Shown here piece after piece: positions 1 to 9,800 of a stretch of DNA of 64,000 nt. The stretch's first letter is position 1, and each line of letters opens with the position of its first letter. This DNA is from Pseudonocardia nematodicida. Its GTDB lineage: Bacteria; Actinomycetota; Actinomycetes; Mycobacteriales; Pseudonocardiaceae. Position numbers and translations under genes: made by a program. The notes below the pieces were generated by a model that had not been told where the DNA came from, made no database searches, and was given only the letters and a program-made list of their open reading frames with translations. Location: NCBI RefSeq assembly GCF_040105385.1, contig NZ_JBEDNQ010000017.1, forward strand, positions 1 through 64,000. The letters run 5' to 3'.

Positions 1-54
1 CTGCGCCGATGGTACTGCACTCGACAGGGTGTGGGAGAGTAGGTCGCCGCCGAC
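1..54 (+). rRNA. rrf: 5S ribosomal RNA, 3' end (partial)
   Basis: The first 54 bases match the conserved 3' third of actinobacterial 5S rRNA, including the loop around GCGCCGATGGTACTGC and the closing strand GTCGCCGCCG that pairs with the missing 5' end. The rest of the gene, and presumably 16S and 23S, lies upstream of the window. A strong terminator follows about 20 nt later, as expected at the end of an rRNA operon. The exact 3' end is uncertain by a few bases. Confidence 0.93.
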
Positions 55-75
55 ATTCAACGTGAAAGATCAGAG

Positions 76-107
76 ACGCCCCCGGACTTGTAGTCCGGGG
101 GCGTTTT
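76..107 (+). terminator. Rho-independent terminator of the rRNA operon
   Basis: A perfect 13-bp stem (76-88 with 92-104) with a 3-nt TGT loop is followed by a short T run at 104-107. It lies directly after the 5S gene and is the best-formed intrinsic terminator in the window. Confidence 0.92.
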
Positions 108-805
108 CTGCGTTCGGGGTAGGCGCATGAAGGGTTCACCAGGGCTGTCGGGCGTGCGCGGACAGCGAGGTGGCCGGCAGCTCCCACCAGCGGCACCCGC
201 TGCAGGACCGGCAGAGGGGTGCGCGCGCTCGCAGTGCGGCAGCGTCCCGCTCGAGGGGTACAGGAGAGTTGTCTTTTCATGATCAAACAGCTCTGGGGTG
301 CCCCTCGCCGAAGCCCTCGCGGGCTGCGAGGACCGGCGCACTCGTAGTGAGGAGTACGGCTCACCCGCCGTCGGCTGGCGAGGCGGTCTCGTGGCGGTCT
401 CGTCAGCCGAGGGCTCCGGGATCCCCGGACAGGTGTACACCACCTCGGCGACGGCCACGCCGCACCGTCGATCGTCACGCCGCAGGGCAGGGGGCCGGAT
501 GCCGGATCCGCCCGTCAGCGTGTCGATGCCGGCTGCTCGGGCACGAGCGGTGCGAGGCGAGGTGAACCCGAGCCGCGGTCCGCGTACAGGCGTCCGGCAG
601 TGCCCGGGGACGGTGGGCGTCGGGTGCGGAGTTCCGGGGCGCTACCACGACAGCCCGACGATCTGGGCCCGGCGCGTGGCGAGGACGGCGTATTCATCCC
701 CAGGTGCGCGAACGATCCACAGCCGGGAAAGACGGTCCGCCGGACGTCGTCCGCCGCGGGATTCTCGAGAGGACCGCACCGCAGGAGCGACCCCGGGAGG
801 ACCCC
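108..805. other. 698-bp stretch without a convincing gene
   Basis: Open frames here are GC-driven, lack ribosome-binding sites and show no recognisable protein. No tRNA cloverleaf was seen. It separates the rRNA operon from the SSB-paralog gene and presumably carries that gene's promoter, but I see no convincing -35/-10 pair. Confidence 0.55.
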
Positions 806-1378
806 GTGACCGTCAACCAGATCACCGTCGTCGGCAACCTGACGCGCACGCCGACGCTGCGCTACACCCCGAGCGGCCATGCCGTCACCGAACTGACCGT
901 CGCCGAGAACTACCGCCGCATGGACCCGACCACGCGGGACTGGCGTGACGTCTCCAGGACCTACTACTCGGTGACGTGCTGGCGGAACCTCGCGGAGCAC
1001 GCCGTGCAGACCCTGCACAAGGGGCACCCCGTCATCGTCGTCGGACGGCTGTACCAGGACGAGTGGATCGGCCGGGACGGTTCGATGCGCCGCACCCTGC
1101 GCATCGACGCGGCCAGCGTCGGATACGACCTGAAGTACTCCGCCGCGCTCGTGCCGCAGCGGTCCGCGGCGCTCGTCGAGCGGGAGCAGCCGCCGGTCGG
1201 GGTGACGCCCGGGCGTAGCTGGGACGGCCTGCCCGAGGAACCGCCGGCCGAGCCGGTCGACGGCGAGGAGCAGGAAGAGGTCCTCGACGACCTGGACGCC
1301 CGGCACGACCTCGACGGGGACGCGACGACCGTCGGGCGCGAGCTCGCAGCCGTACCGGGCTCCGGCGACCGAGGGTGA
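806..1378 (+). CDS. Single-stranded DNA-binding protein paralog (SSB family)
   Basis: 190 aa. The first ~112 residues form an SSB-type OB fold: the opening QITVVGNLTRTP, the central VTCWRNLAEH and the strand GHPVIVVGRLYQ are typical of the family. The remaining ~78 residues are acidic and disordered and end in SGDRG, so the acidic hydrophobic tip by which canonical SSB recruits repair and replication proteins is absent. That points to a specialised paralog rather than the replicative SSB. The start is GTG at 806 behind GGGAGG (795-800); an upstream ATG at 704 has no ribosome-binding site. It directly precedes ettA, the same order as Rv2478c-Rv2477c in mycobacteria (from memory). Its in vivo role is not evident from context. 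Confidence 0.85.
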   Translation: MTVNQITVVGNLTRTPTLRYTPSGHAVTELTVAENYRRMDPTTRDWRDVSRTYYSVTCWRNLAEHAVQTLHKGHPVIVVGRLYQDEWIGRDGSMRRTLRIDAASVGYDLKYSAALVPQRSAALVEREQPPVGVTPGRSWDGLPEEPPAEPVDGEEQEEVLDDLDARHDLDGDATTVGRELAAVPGSGDRG

Positions 1379-1384
1379 GCGAAC

Positions 1385-1390
1385 TACCAT
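1385..1390 (+). promoter_or_regulatory. Likely -10 element (TACCAT) of a leaderless ettA transcript
   Basis: TACCAT fits the actinobacterial TANNNT -10 and sits 7 nt before the GTG start of ettA, so transcription would begin on or next to the start codon. No Shine-Dalgarno sequence is present. No clear -35. Confidence 0.5.
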
Positions 1391-1397
1391 CGCTATC

Positions 1398-3074
<1,677 letters not shown>

Positions 3075-3167
3075 GCACCACCCCACCGGGCCACCACCCC
3101 AGTGGTCCGAAGTGGCGCGACGACGCGGCGCGGGCGGACCGGGCCCGGCGGTGTCACAGGAGGCGAT

Positions 3168-6100
3168 GTGACGTCCGACCTGGTCCTCCGCGCCGACGGC
3201 GCGACCATGGCCGAGCTGCGGACCGCGGCGGCCCTGCGCTGGCAGCGGCCGCTGCTGACCGCAGAGCTCGCGACGCAGGCGTGCGCGCGTGCCGTCGCGG
3301 ACGGCGACGACCGGCACTGGCTCCGCGCAGCCGGTTGGCTGCTGGACGGGCACGCCGCCGGGGGAGACGGCCGGGACGTCGCTGCGTCGCTGCTGGACGG
3401 GCTCACCGGACGGGTACGGGCGGACGAGCCCCCCGTCCCCGTCCCGTCGCGGCCGCCCGGCGGCGCGATGATCTTCGGCGAGGCCGGGGCCCGGCTGCGG
3501 GTCGGCCTCGCGGCCGTGGCCCAGGCCGACGGCGAGCTCGACACCGCGCGCGCACTCGTCGCGGACCTGCCGGAGTCGGGTCCCGACGAGGAGCCCGGGC
3601 TGCTGTTGCTGGACCGGCTGGCCGTCGAGGTGCGGTGTGCGCTCGCCGAACCACCGGGACCCGAGCTCGAACGGCTGCGTGGCGAGGTCGAGCGGTGCGG
3701 GGCACGGCTCGGCGGGGAGGCGTCCGCGCTGGCCGACCTGGTCGTCGGGTCGGTGCACCGGGCCGGCCGGGACCACGATGCCGCGGTCGCCTGCGCCCTG
3801 CGCGGGCTGGAACGGCTCGGCTGGTCCCCGGAGCGCACGACGGCGCGCCCGCTGTCGGCGCACCTGGCCGCGTCCCTGCTGAGCCAGTGGATCACCGCCC
3901 TGCTGGACGCGGGCCGTGACCCGCTCCGTGCGGTCGCTGCCGCCTCCGCCCACCGGGACACCCCGGGGGCCGGCCGGCAGGGCGTCCTCCTGCGGCTGAC
4001 CCTGGCCCGCGCCGGAGCCGGCGGCGCGGACCACGCCGCGCGGGCACTGTCCGAGGCCGCCGCCGGAGCCGAGACGGCGGGCGTACCCGCACTCGTCGCC
4101 GCGTGCCGGACGGCCCAGTCGGAGCTCTTCGAGGGGTCGGGCCGTTATCGCGAGGCGCTCGGCGCGATGCGCGCCGCCGTCGAGGCCGACCAGCTGGACC
4201 GGGGACGCGGACGGCGCTTCCGTCAGGCCGTCGGCGCTCTCGAGCCCGCCGGCGGAACCGGTGCGTTCCGGCGGTCGCCCCGTCCGCGCACGGTCGAGCA
4301 CCGTCCCGAGGGCGAGGACCACCGTCCCGTGACCGAACACTCCCGCTCGGCTCCGGCGATGACGGCGCTCCCGAGCTCGGCCGACCCCGCCGTCCCCCCG
4401 ACCGGGACCGCCGTGAACGGAGCGGGACCCGCCGGTGGCGCGTCGGCGGAGCCGGGAGCCGGGAGCCGGAACGGGACGGCACACAGGACCGACGACCGAC
4501 CCCGCAACGGGACCGGTGAGGTCGCCGTCACCCAGCGCATCGTGCTCGGTGCGAACGGCGCCGAGACCCGGCTGCGCGGCGTCGTCGGGTCGGGAGAGGA
4601 CGTGGCCACGCAGGGCGGTGCCGGCGCGGACGTCGCCGCGACGGGCCGGATCCTCCGGGGATTCCGTGGGCCGGACGAGTCCGGGGTCGGTCCCGGGGGC
4701 TCGGAAGGTGCCCGGGCGGCGATCTCCGACGACGCCGGCACCGGCGGGACGTCCGGTGCGCGAGCGGGGCACGGCGCGCCGGCCGGCGCGAGCGGGATGC
4801 GGTCCTCGCGGCCGGGTGGATCGGACATCGACCCGGACGACCCCCTCGGCGTCGCCGGGCTGTTGCCGGCCGGCGGCGGGGCGGAACCACACCGGGACGG
4901 CCCGGACCCGGCATCCGGCGACCGGCCCACCGCCGGTGACCCCGGCGCTGCCGACCGTCCGGAGGACGATCTCACCGGTGCGGAGGACGGTGACCGGGAC
5001 GGCGCCGCCGACCGGCCACCGGCGCGCTGGGACGAGACCGGCACGGGTTCTCCGCTCGCGGACGCACTGGTCGCCGAGCTGCGCGTCCGGGCGGCGGGTG
5101 CCGACGACCCGCTCACCGGCCCGCTGTCCGCCGCGCCCGCTCCCGTCCCGGCACCCGGCGCGCCGGTCGAGCGGGGCCCGGGCCGCGCGCACGACGGGGA
5201 ACCGCCGCCCCGGACCCGTCCGGGCGGCGGGGCCGAGGACTGCGCCCCGGGGCGGGAGCTCGGCTCGACCGGCTCCGCCCGCAGTGCAGATTCCGGCGCG
5301 GGCGACGGAGGAACGGACCCCGGCGCCGGCCAGTCCGCCGGGGAGCAGGAGCGGGCGATCGTCGTGGATCTCGTCGACCCGTCGGGGAACCCGGTACCGG
5401 CCGACGTGGCCGGCGGAGCCCTGCAGGAGATCGCGGTGCGATCCCGGCGCCTGGTCCCGCCGTCCGGGACGACGGACACCGATTCCGATGCGGTGCGGAT
5501 CAGCCTCCCCGACGCCGACCGGGTCACCGTCCTCCTGTGGGCCCGGTCGCTGGCCACCCACCTCGCCGACCGGGTGCGGCGCGGCGGCCTGCCCGACGAC
5601 ACGTCCCTGCGACTGCGTGCCGTCGGGCCGCACGGCGCGGAGGGCGACCCGGTCGTGCGCGAGCTGACCGGGCCCGACGAGCCCGCGCCGGTCGCCGGCC
5701 CCGCGACCGAGGAGCCGTCATCCGTGGCCACGCTCGCCGACGCCGGGCGCGGGCGGCGACGTCGCGCGACCGGTGAGGATGCCGGCGACCGGACCGGCGG
5801 GACGACGTCGGCCCTGGCCGCGGCGGGGGTCACGGTGCGGCCCGGTAGCGGCGGGCGCCGGCGCGCGGCCGATCGCGCGGACGGGGCCGGGCGGGACCTG
5901 CCCGGTCCCGACGGGGAGACCGGGGACGGGCGACTCGACGGAACCCGGCCGGACCCGGCGGACGCGCCCGCACGGACCCGGACCGGAACCGAGGAGGCGA
6001 CGGGGGAGCAGCGGCCGGGCGACGTCCGGCCGGACTCGACGGGTCCGCGGGACGTGCGGTCCGGTGTGGACTCGACCGTATCGATCCGCACCGACGACGC

Positions 6101-6755
6101 CCGGTCCGGTGTGGACCTGTCCGCATCGATCCGCTCGGGCGCACTGCGCTCCGGTGCCGGCTCGTCCGGATCGGATGGTGCCGCCTCTGATCAGTCCGAT
6201 GTGGACTCGACCATGAAGATCGCCCGGCGGACCGCGGGGCACGACGCCGAGCAGCGCGAGGACTCGGCCGAGCCGCCCCGGCGACGGGCACGACGGCGCA
6301 GTGCCGAACGCGGCGACGAGCGCGGTGCGGAACGCCCCGACGAGCGCGGTGCCGATCGCGGCGATGGGCGCGGTGCGGAACGCGGCGACGAGCGCAGTGC
6401 CGACGGTGGGGTGGACGCGACCGGGCGGCTGCCCCGGAGGGCGGGCGTCGCCTCCGTCACCGCCGTGCCGACCGCGGCCGTGCCGCCCGCCGGCGGATCG
6501 GCCGGCGGGACGACGCCCGGCGCCGCGACTCCCGATCCGGACGAGCGAGCCGAGCCGGGCACCGCCGCTGCCCCGGAGACCGGGTCGGCGGGCACCTCGG
6601 ACGCGTCGGGGACCGCCGCGTCCGCGCCGTCGCCGGAGACCGGTGGACCGTCCGACGACGCCACGGGCGCCTCCGACGATCCGACGACGATCCCGGAGGA
6701 CATGGGGCTGGCGGATCTCCTCGCGGGTGCGCTCGCCGCCTACCGCGAGATCTGA
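3168..6755 (+). CDS. Uncharacterised 1195-aa low-complexity protein with a small folded internal domain
   Basis: I do not recognise this gene by function. The start is GTG at 3168 behind a perfect AGGAGG (3158-3163). Residues 1 to ~350 are Ala/Leu/Arg-rich and look like stacked helices (TPR-like, not proven). Then come ~370 residues of G/P/D/R-rich disorder, an ordered segment at ~725-830 that starts IVVDLVDPSGNPVP and ends near GPHGAEGDP, and another long disordered part with two tandem repeats. The last ~20 residues (MGLADLLAGALAAYREI) are predicted amphipathic helix and look like a conserved docking tail. No signal peptide or membrane segment, so probably cytoplasmic. It lies between ettA and the glutamate dehydrogenase. 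A scaffold or regulatory role is only a guess. Confidence 0.75.
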   Translation: MTSDLVLRADGATMAELRTAAALRWQRPLLTAELATQACARAVADGDDRHWLRAAGWLLDGHAAGGDGRDVAASLLDGLTGRVRADEPPVPVPSRPPGGAMIFGEAGARLRVGLAAVAQADGELDTARALVADLPESGPDEEPGLLLLDRLAVEVRCALAEPPGPELERLRGEVERCGARLGGEASALADLVVGSVHRAGRDHDAAVACALRGLERLGWSPERTTARPLSAHLAASLLSQWITALLDAGRDPLRAVAAASAHRDTPGAGRQGVLLRLTLARAGAGGADHAARALSEAAAGAETAGVPALVAACRTAQSELFEGSGRYREALGAMRAAVEADQLDRGRGRRFRQAVGALEPAGGTGAFRRSPRPRTVEHRPEGEDHRPVTEHSRSAPAMTALPSSADPAVPPTGTAVNGAGPAGGASAEPGAGSRNGTAHRTDDRPRNGTGEVAVTQRIVLGANGAETRLRGVVGSGEDVATQGGAGADVAATGRILRGFRGPDESGVGPGGSEGARAAISDDAGTGGTSGARAGHGAPAGASGMRSSRPGGSDIDPDDPLGVAGLLPAGGGAEPHRDGPDPASGDRPTAGDPGAADRPEDDLTGAEDGDRDGAADRPPARWDETGTGSPLADALVAELRVRAAGADDPLTGPLSAAPAPVPAPGAPVERGPGRAHDGEPPPRTRPGGGAEDCAPGRELGSTGSARSADSGAGDGGTDPGAGQSAGEQERAIVVDLVDPSGNPVPADVAGGALQEIAVRSRRLVPPSGTTDTDSDAVRISLPDADRVTVLLWARSLATHLADRVRRGGLPDDTSLRLRAVGPHGAEGDPVVRELTGPDEPAPVAGPATEEPSSVATLADAGRGRRRRATGEDAGDRTGGTTSALAAAGVTVRPGSGGRRRAADRADGAGRDLPGPDGETGDGRLDGTRPDPADAPARTRTGTEEATGEQRPGDVRPDSTGPRDVRSGVDSTVSIRTDDARSGVDLSASIRSGALRSGAGSSGSDGAASDQSDVDSTMKIARRTAGHDAEQREDSAEPPRRRARRRSAERGDERGAERPDERGADRGDGRGAERGDERSADGGVDATGRLPRRAGVASVTAVPTAAVPPAGGSAGGTTPGAATPDPDERAEPGTAAAPETGSAGTSDASGTAASAPSPETGGPSDDATGASDDPTTIPEDMGLADLLAGALAAYREI
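6057..6215 (+). repeat. Degenerate 45-bp tandem repeat (about 4 units) inside the 1195-aa protein
   Basis: Units start at 6057, 6102, 6147 and 6192, each beginning with a CGGTCCGGTGTGGA-like block. They encode 15-aa units around the motif RSGVDST-SIRT. Units 1 and 2 are the most alike; 3 and 4 are diverged. The regular codon-phase spacing suggests repeat units with a short-motif function. Confidence 0.7.
6307..6402 (+). repeat. 24-bp tandem repeat, 4 units, coding for AERGDERG-like octapeptides
   Basis: Four adjacent units (6307-6330, 6331-6354, 6355-6378, 6379-6402) in frame. The product is a highly charged spacer of alternating acidic and basic residues, which is likely to vary in copy number between strains. 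Confidence 0.8.
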
Positions 6756-6834
6756 CCCCGACCTGCGGACACGGCCGTCGGCGACGATCACGCGGGTCAC
6801 CCGGCGGTCACCCGATCGTGTCGGACCCGGGCGT

Positions 6835-6840
6835 TAGGGT
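6835..6840 (+). promoter_or_regulatory. Probable -10 element (TAGGGT) for the NAD-GDH gene
   Basis: TAGGGT matches TANNNT and lies 36 nt upstream of the preferred start at 6877, giving a ~30-nt leader. If the GTG at 6859 were used the leader would be about 11 nt. Confidence 0.4.
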
Positions 6841-6876
6841 GGGATCGTCAACACACGCGTGGGGCCGGGGTGGAAC

Positions 6877-9800
6877 GTGAGCAGCGGTACGAAGGGCGAC
6901 ACACAGGACACCGACGCGCGGGCCGGTGGTGATCCACGTCCGGGCAGCAGCGGCGCCGCCGAGCTGGTCCGCCTCTACACGCGGCACGTGCCGTCGGACG
7001 CGGAGCACGCCCCGGGGCCGGAGCTGCCGGGCACCGCGTCGGTCGTCGACTCCCACCTCGCGCTCGGGGCGCACCGGGAACCGGGCCGCGCGGTCGTCGC
7101 CGTGACCGGCGGGTCGGGTGACACGGTGACCGTGGAGATCGTCACCGACGACATGCCGTTCCTCGTCGAGTCCGTCCTCGCCGGGATCGGGCGCGCCGGC
7201 GGCACCGCCCGTCGCGTCCTGCACCCGATCCTCGTCGTGCGGCGCGACGCCGAGGGCGTGCTGACCGGTGTCGACGTCGACGCCGACCCGGCCCACCCCG
7301 GCGACGGGCTCGCCGAGTCCTGGATGCACCTCGACGTCGCCGCCGCGGAGGCCACCGACCCCGAGCAGTTGCGCGCCGAGCTGGAACGCACCCTGTCCGA
7401 CGTCCGGCAGGTCGTCGACGACACCGCGGCGATGACCCTGCGCGCCCGGGTGCTGGCCGACGAGCTCACCGGCGCGGGGCCCGCGATGCACGCCGGCACC
7501 GGGGACGACGTGCAGCTGTCCGAGATCGCCGAGCTGCTGCGCTGGCTGGTCGACGACCACTTCGTGTTCGTCGGCTACCGGCACTACCTGCGCCGCGACG
7601 GCCGTCTGGAACCCGACACCGAGACCGGTCTCGGCGTGCTGCGCCCCGGGGACGCCGGCGCGGGCGCCTTCCTGCCCGAGCGGTCCGGCGGCGACACCGC
7701 GGGCGGGACGCTGCTGATCACCCGGGCCAGCGAGCGCAGCCGGGTGCTGCGGCCGGTGCACCCGTACTACGTCGGCGTCCGCACCCGGGACGCCGACGGC
7801 ACCGTCACCGGCGAGCACCGGTTCCTCGGCATGCTCACCGTCCCCGCGCGACACGAGTCGGTGCTCGACATCCCGGTCGTCGCCGGCCGGATCCGCGGTG
7901 CCATCCGCCGGGCCGGGCTGCCGCTGGACTCCTACTCCGGGCAGCAGATGCTCGAGGTGTTCTCGGTGCTGCCCCGCGCGGAGCTGTTCACCTCGTCGGC
8001 GGAGCGGCTGCACGACACCGGCGTCGGGGTGCTGGAGGCCTCGGCGCGGCGCGGGGTGCGGGTGTTCGTCCACCCCGATCCCTACCGCCGCTTCCTGTCC
8101 TGCCTGGTCTACCTGCCCCGGGACCGCTACACCACCGACACCCGGCTGCGGGTCACCGAGATCCTGCGGCGCGGCCTCGGCGGGACCGACGTCACCTACA
8201 CCGCGCAGATCGGTGACGCCGAGCTGGCGATGCTGCACCTGACGATCGGCACCGACCCGGATGCCGAACAGGTCTCCTACGACCTCGCCGCGCTGCAGGA
8301 CGAGGTCGCCGAGGCGACCCGGAGCTGGGACGACCTGCTGGTCGCCGCCCTCGGCGACGCCGGGCCGGCCGCGCGCCCGCTGATCGCGGGTGTTCCCGAG
8401 TCCTACAAGGCGGGCGTCGCGCCGCACCGCGCCGTCGAGGACCTCCGCCGGCTGATGGCCCTGCCGGGCGAGGGGCCCGGCGCGTTCGACCTGCGCCTCT
8501 ACCGCGACGGCGACGGCGAGATCCGGTTCGCGCTCTACCTCGGGGACGCGCCGGTCACCCTGACCCGGGTGCTGCCGCTGCTGCAGCAGCTCGACGTCGA
8601 CGTCGTCGACGAGCGGCCCTACGAGTTCCGCCGGCCGGACGGGCGCCGGTGCTGGCTCTACGACTTCGGGCTGCGGACCCCCGAGCCGGCCGCGGCACCG
8701 GCGGTGCCGACCGTGACGGTCGAGGACGCCGGGACCCGGTTCGAGGAGGCGTTCGCCGCCACCTGGCGCGGGGACGCCGAGTCCGACCGGTTCTCCGCGC
8801 TCGTCCTGCGGGCCGGGCTGCACTGGCGCGAGGCCGCCGTGCTGCGCGCCTACAGCCGCTACATCCGCCAGGTCGGCGGTCCCTTCACCCTGCAGTACAC
8901 GGCGAACGTACTGCTCGCCCACCCCGCGGTCGCGCAGGCACTGATCACCCTGTTCCGGACCCGGTTCGACCCCTCCCGCGCCGACGCCGGGGAGCGCGAG
9001 GCCGCGCACGCCCGCGCGCTCGACCACGTCACCGCGCTGATCGAGGAGGTCAGCGGGCTGGACGCGGACCGGATCCTGCGCGGCCTGCTCGCCGTCGTCG
9101 AGGCCACCCTGCGCACCAACTGGTTCCGCGGCCGGTCGTTCTTCTCGTTCAAGCTGGACCCGGCCGCGGTGCCGGACATGCCGCTGCCGCGGCCCCGGTT
9201 CGAGATCTTCGTGTACTCGCCGGCGATCGAGGGGGTGCACCTGCGCTTCGGGCCGGTCGCCCGTGGCGGGCTGCGCTACTCCGACCGGCAGCAGGACTAC
9301 CGCACCGAGATCCTCGGCCTGGTCAAGGCCCAGGCGGTGAAGAACGCGGTGATCGTGCCGGTCGGGGCGAAGGGCGGCTTCGTGGTGCGCCGGCCCGCGC
9401 CCGACCCCGAGCACGTGCAGGACTGCTACCGGACCTTCATCTCCGGACTGCTCGACGTCACCGACAACCTGCGGACCCACCCGGACGGCAGCACCGAGAC
9501 GCTGCCCCCGCCGGAGGTCGTGCGGCACGACGGCGACGACTCGTACCTGGTCGTCGCGGCCGACAAGGGCACCGCCACGTTCTCCGACCTCGCCAACTCG
9601 GTGGCCGCCGACTACGGGTTCTGGCTCGGCGACGCGTTCGCCTCCGGCGGGTCGGTCGGCTACGACCACAAGGCGATGGGCATCACCGCCCGCGGTGCGT
9701 GGGAGTCGGTGAAGCGGCACTTCGCCGAGCGCGGGGTGGACACCCAGACGTCGGAGTTCACCGTCGTCGGCGTCGGGGACATGTCCGGTGACGTGTTCGG

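Noticed and set aside
108..805. Short open frames downstream of 5S rRNA, both strands
   Set aside because: No ribosome-binding sites, no homology-like motifs, and biased composition only.
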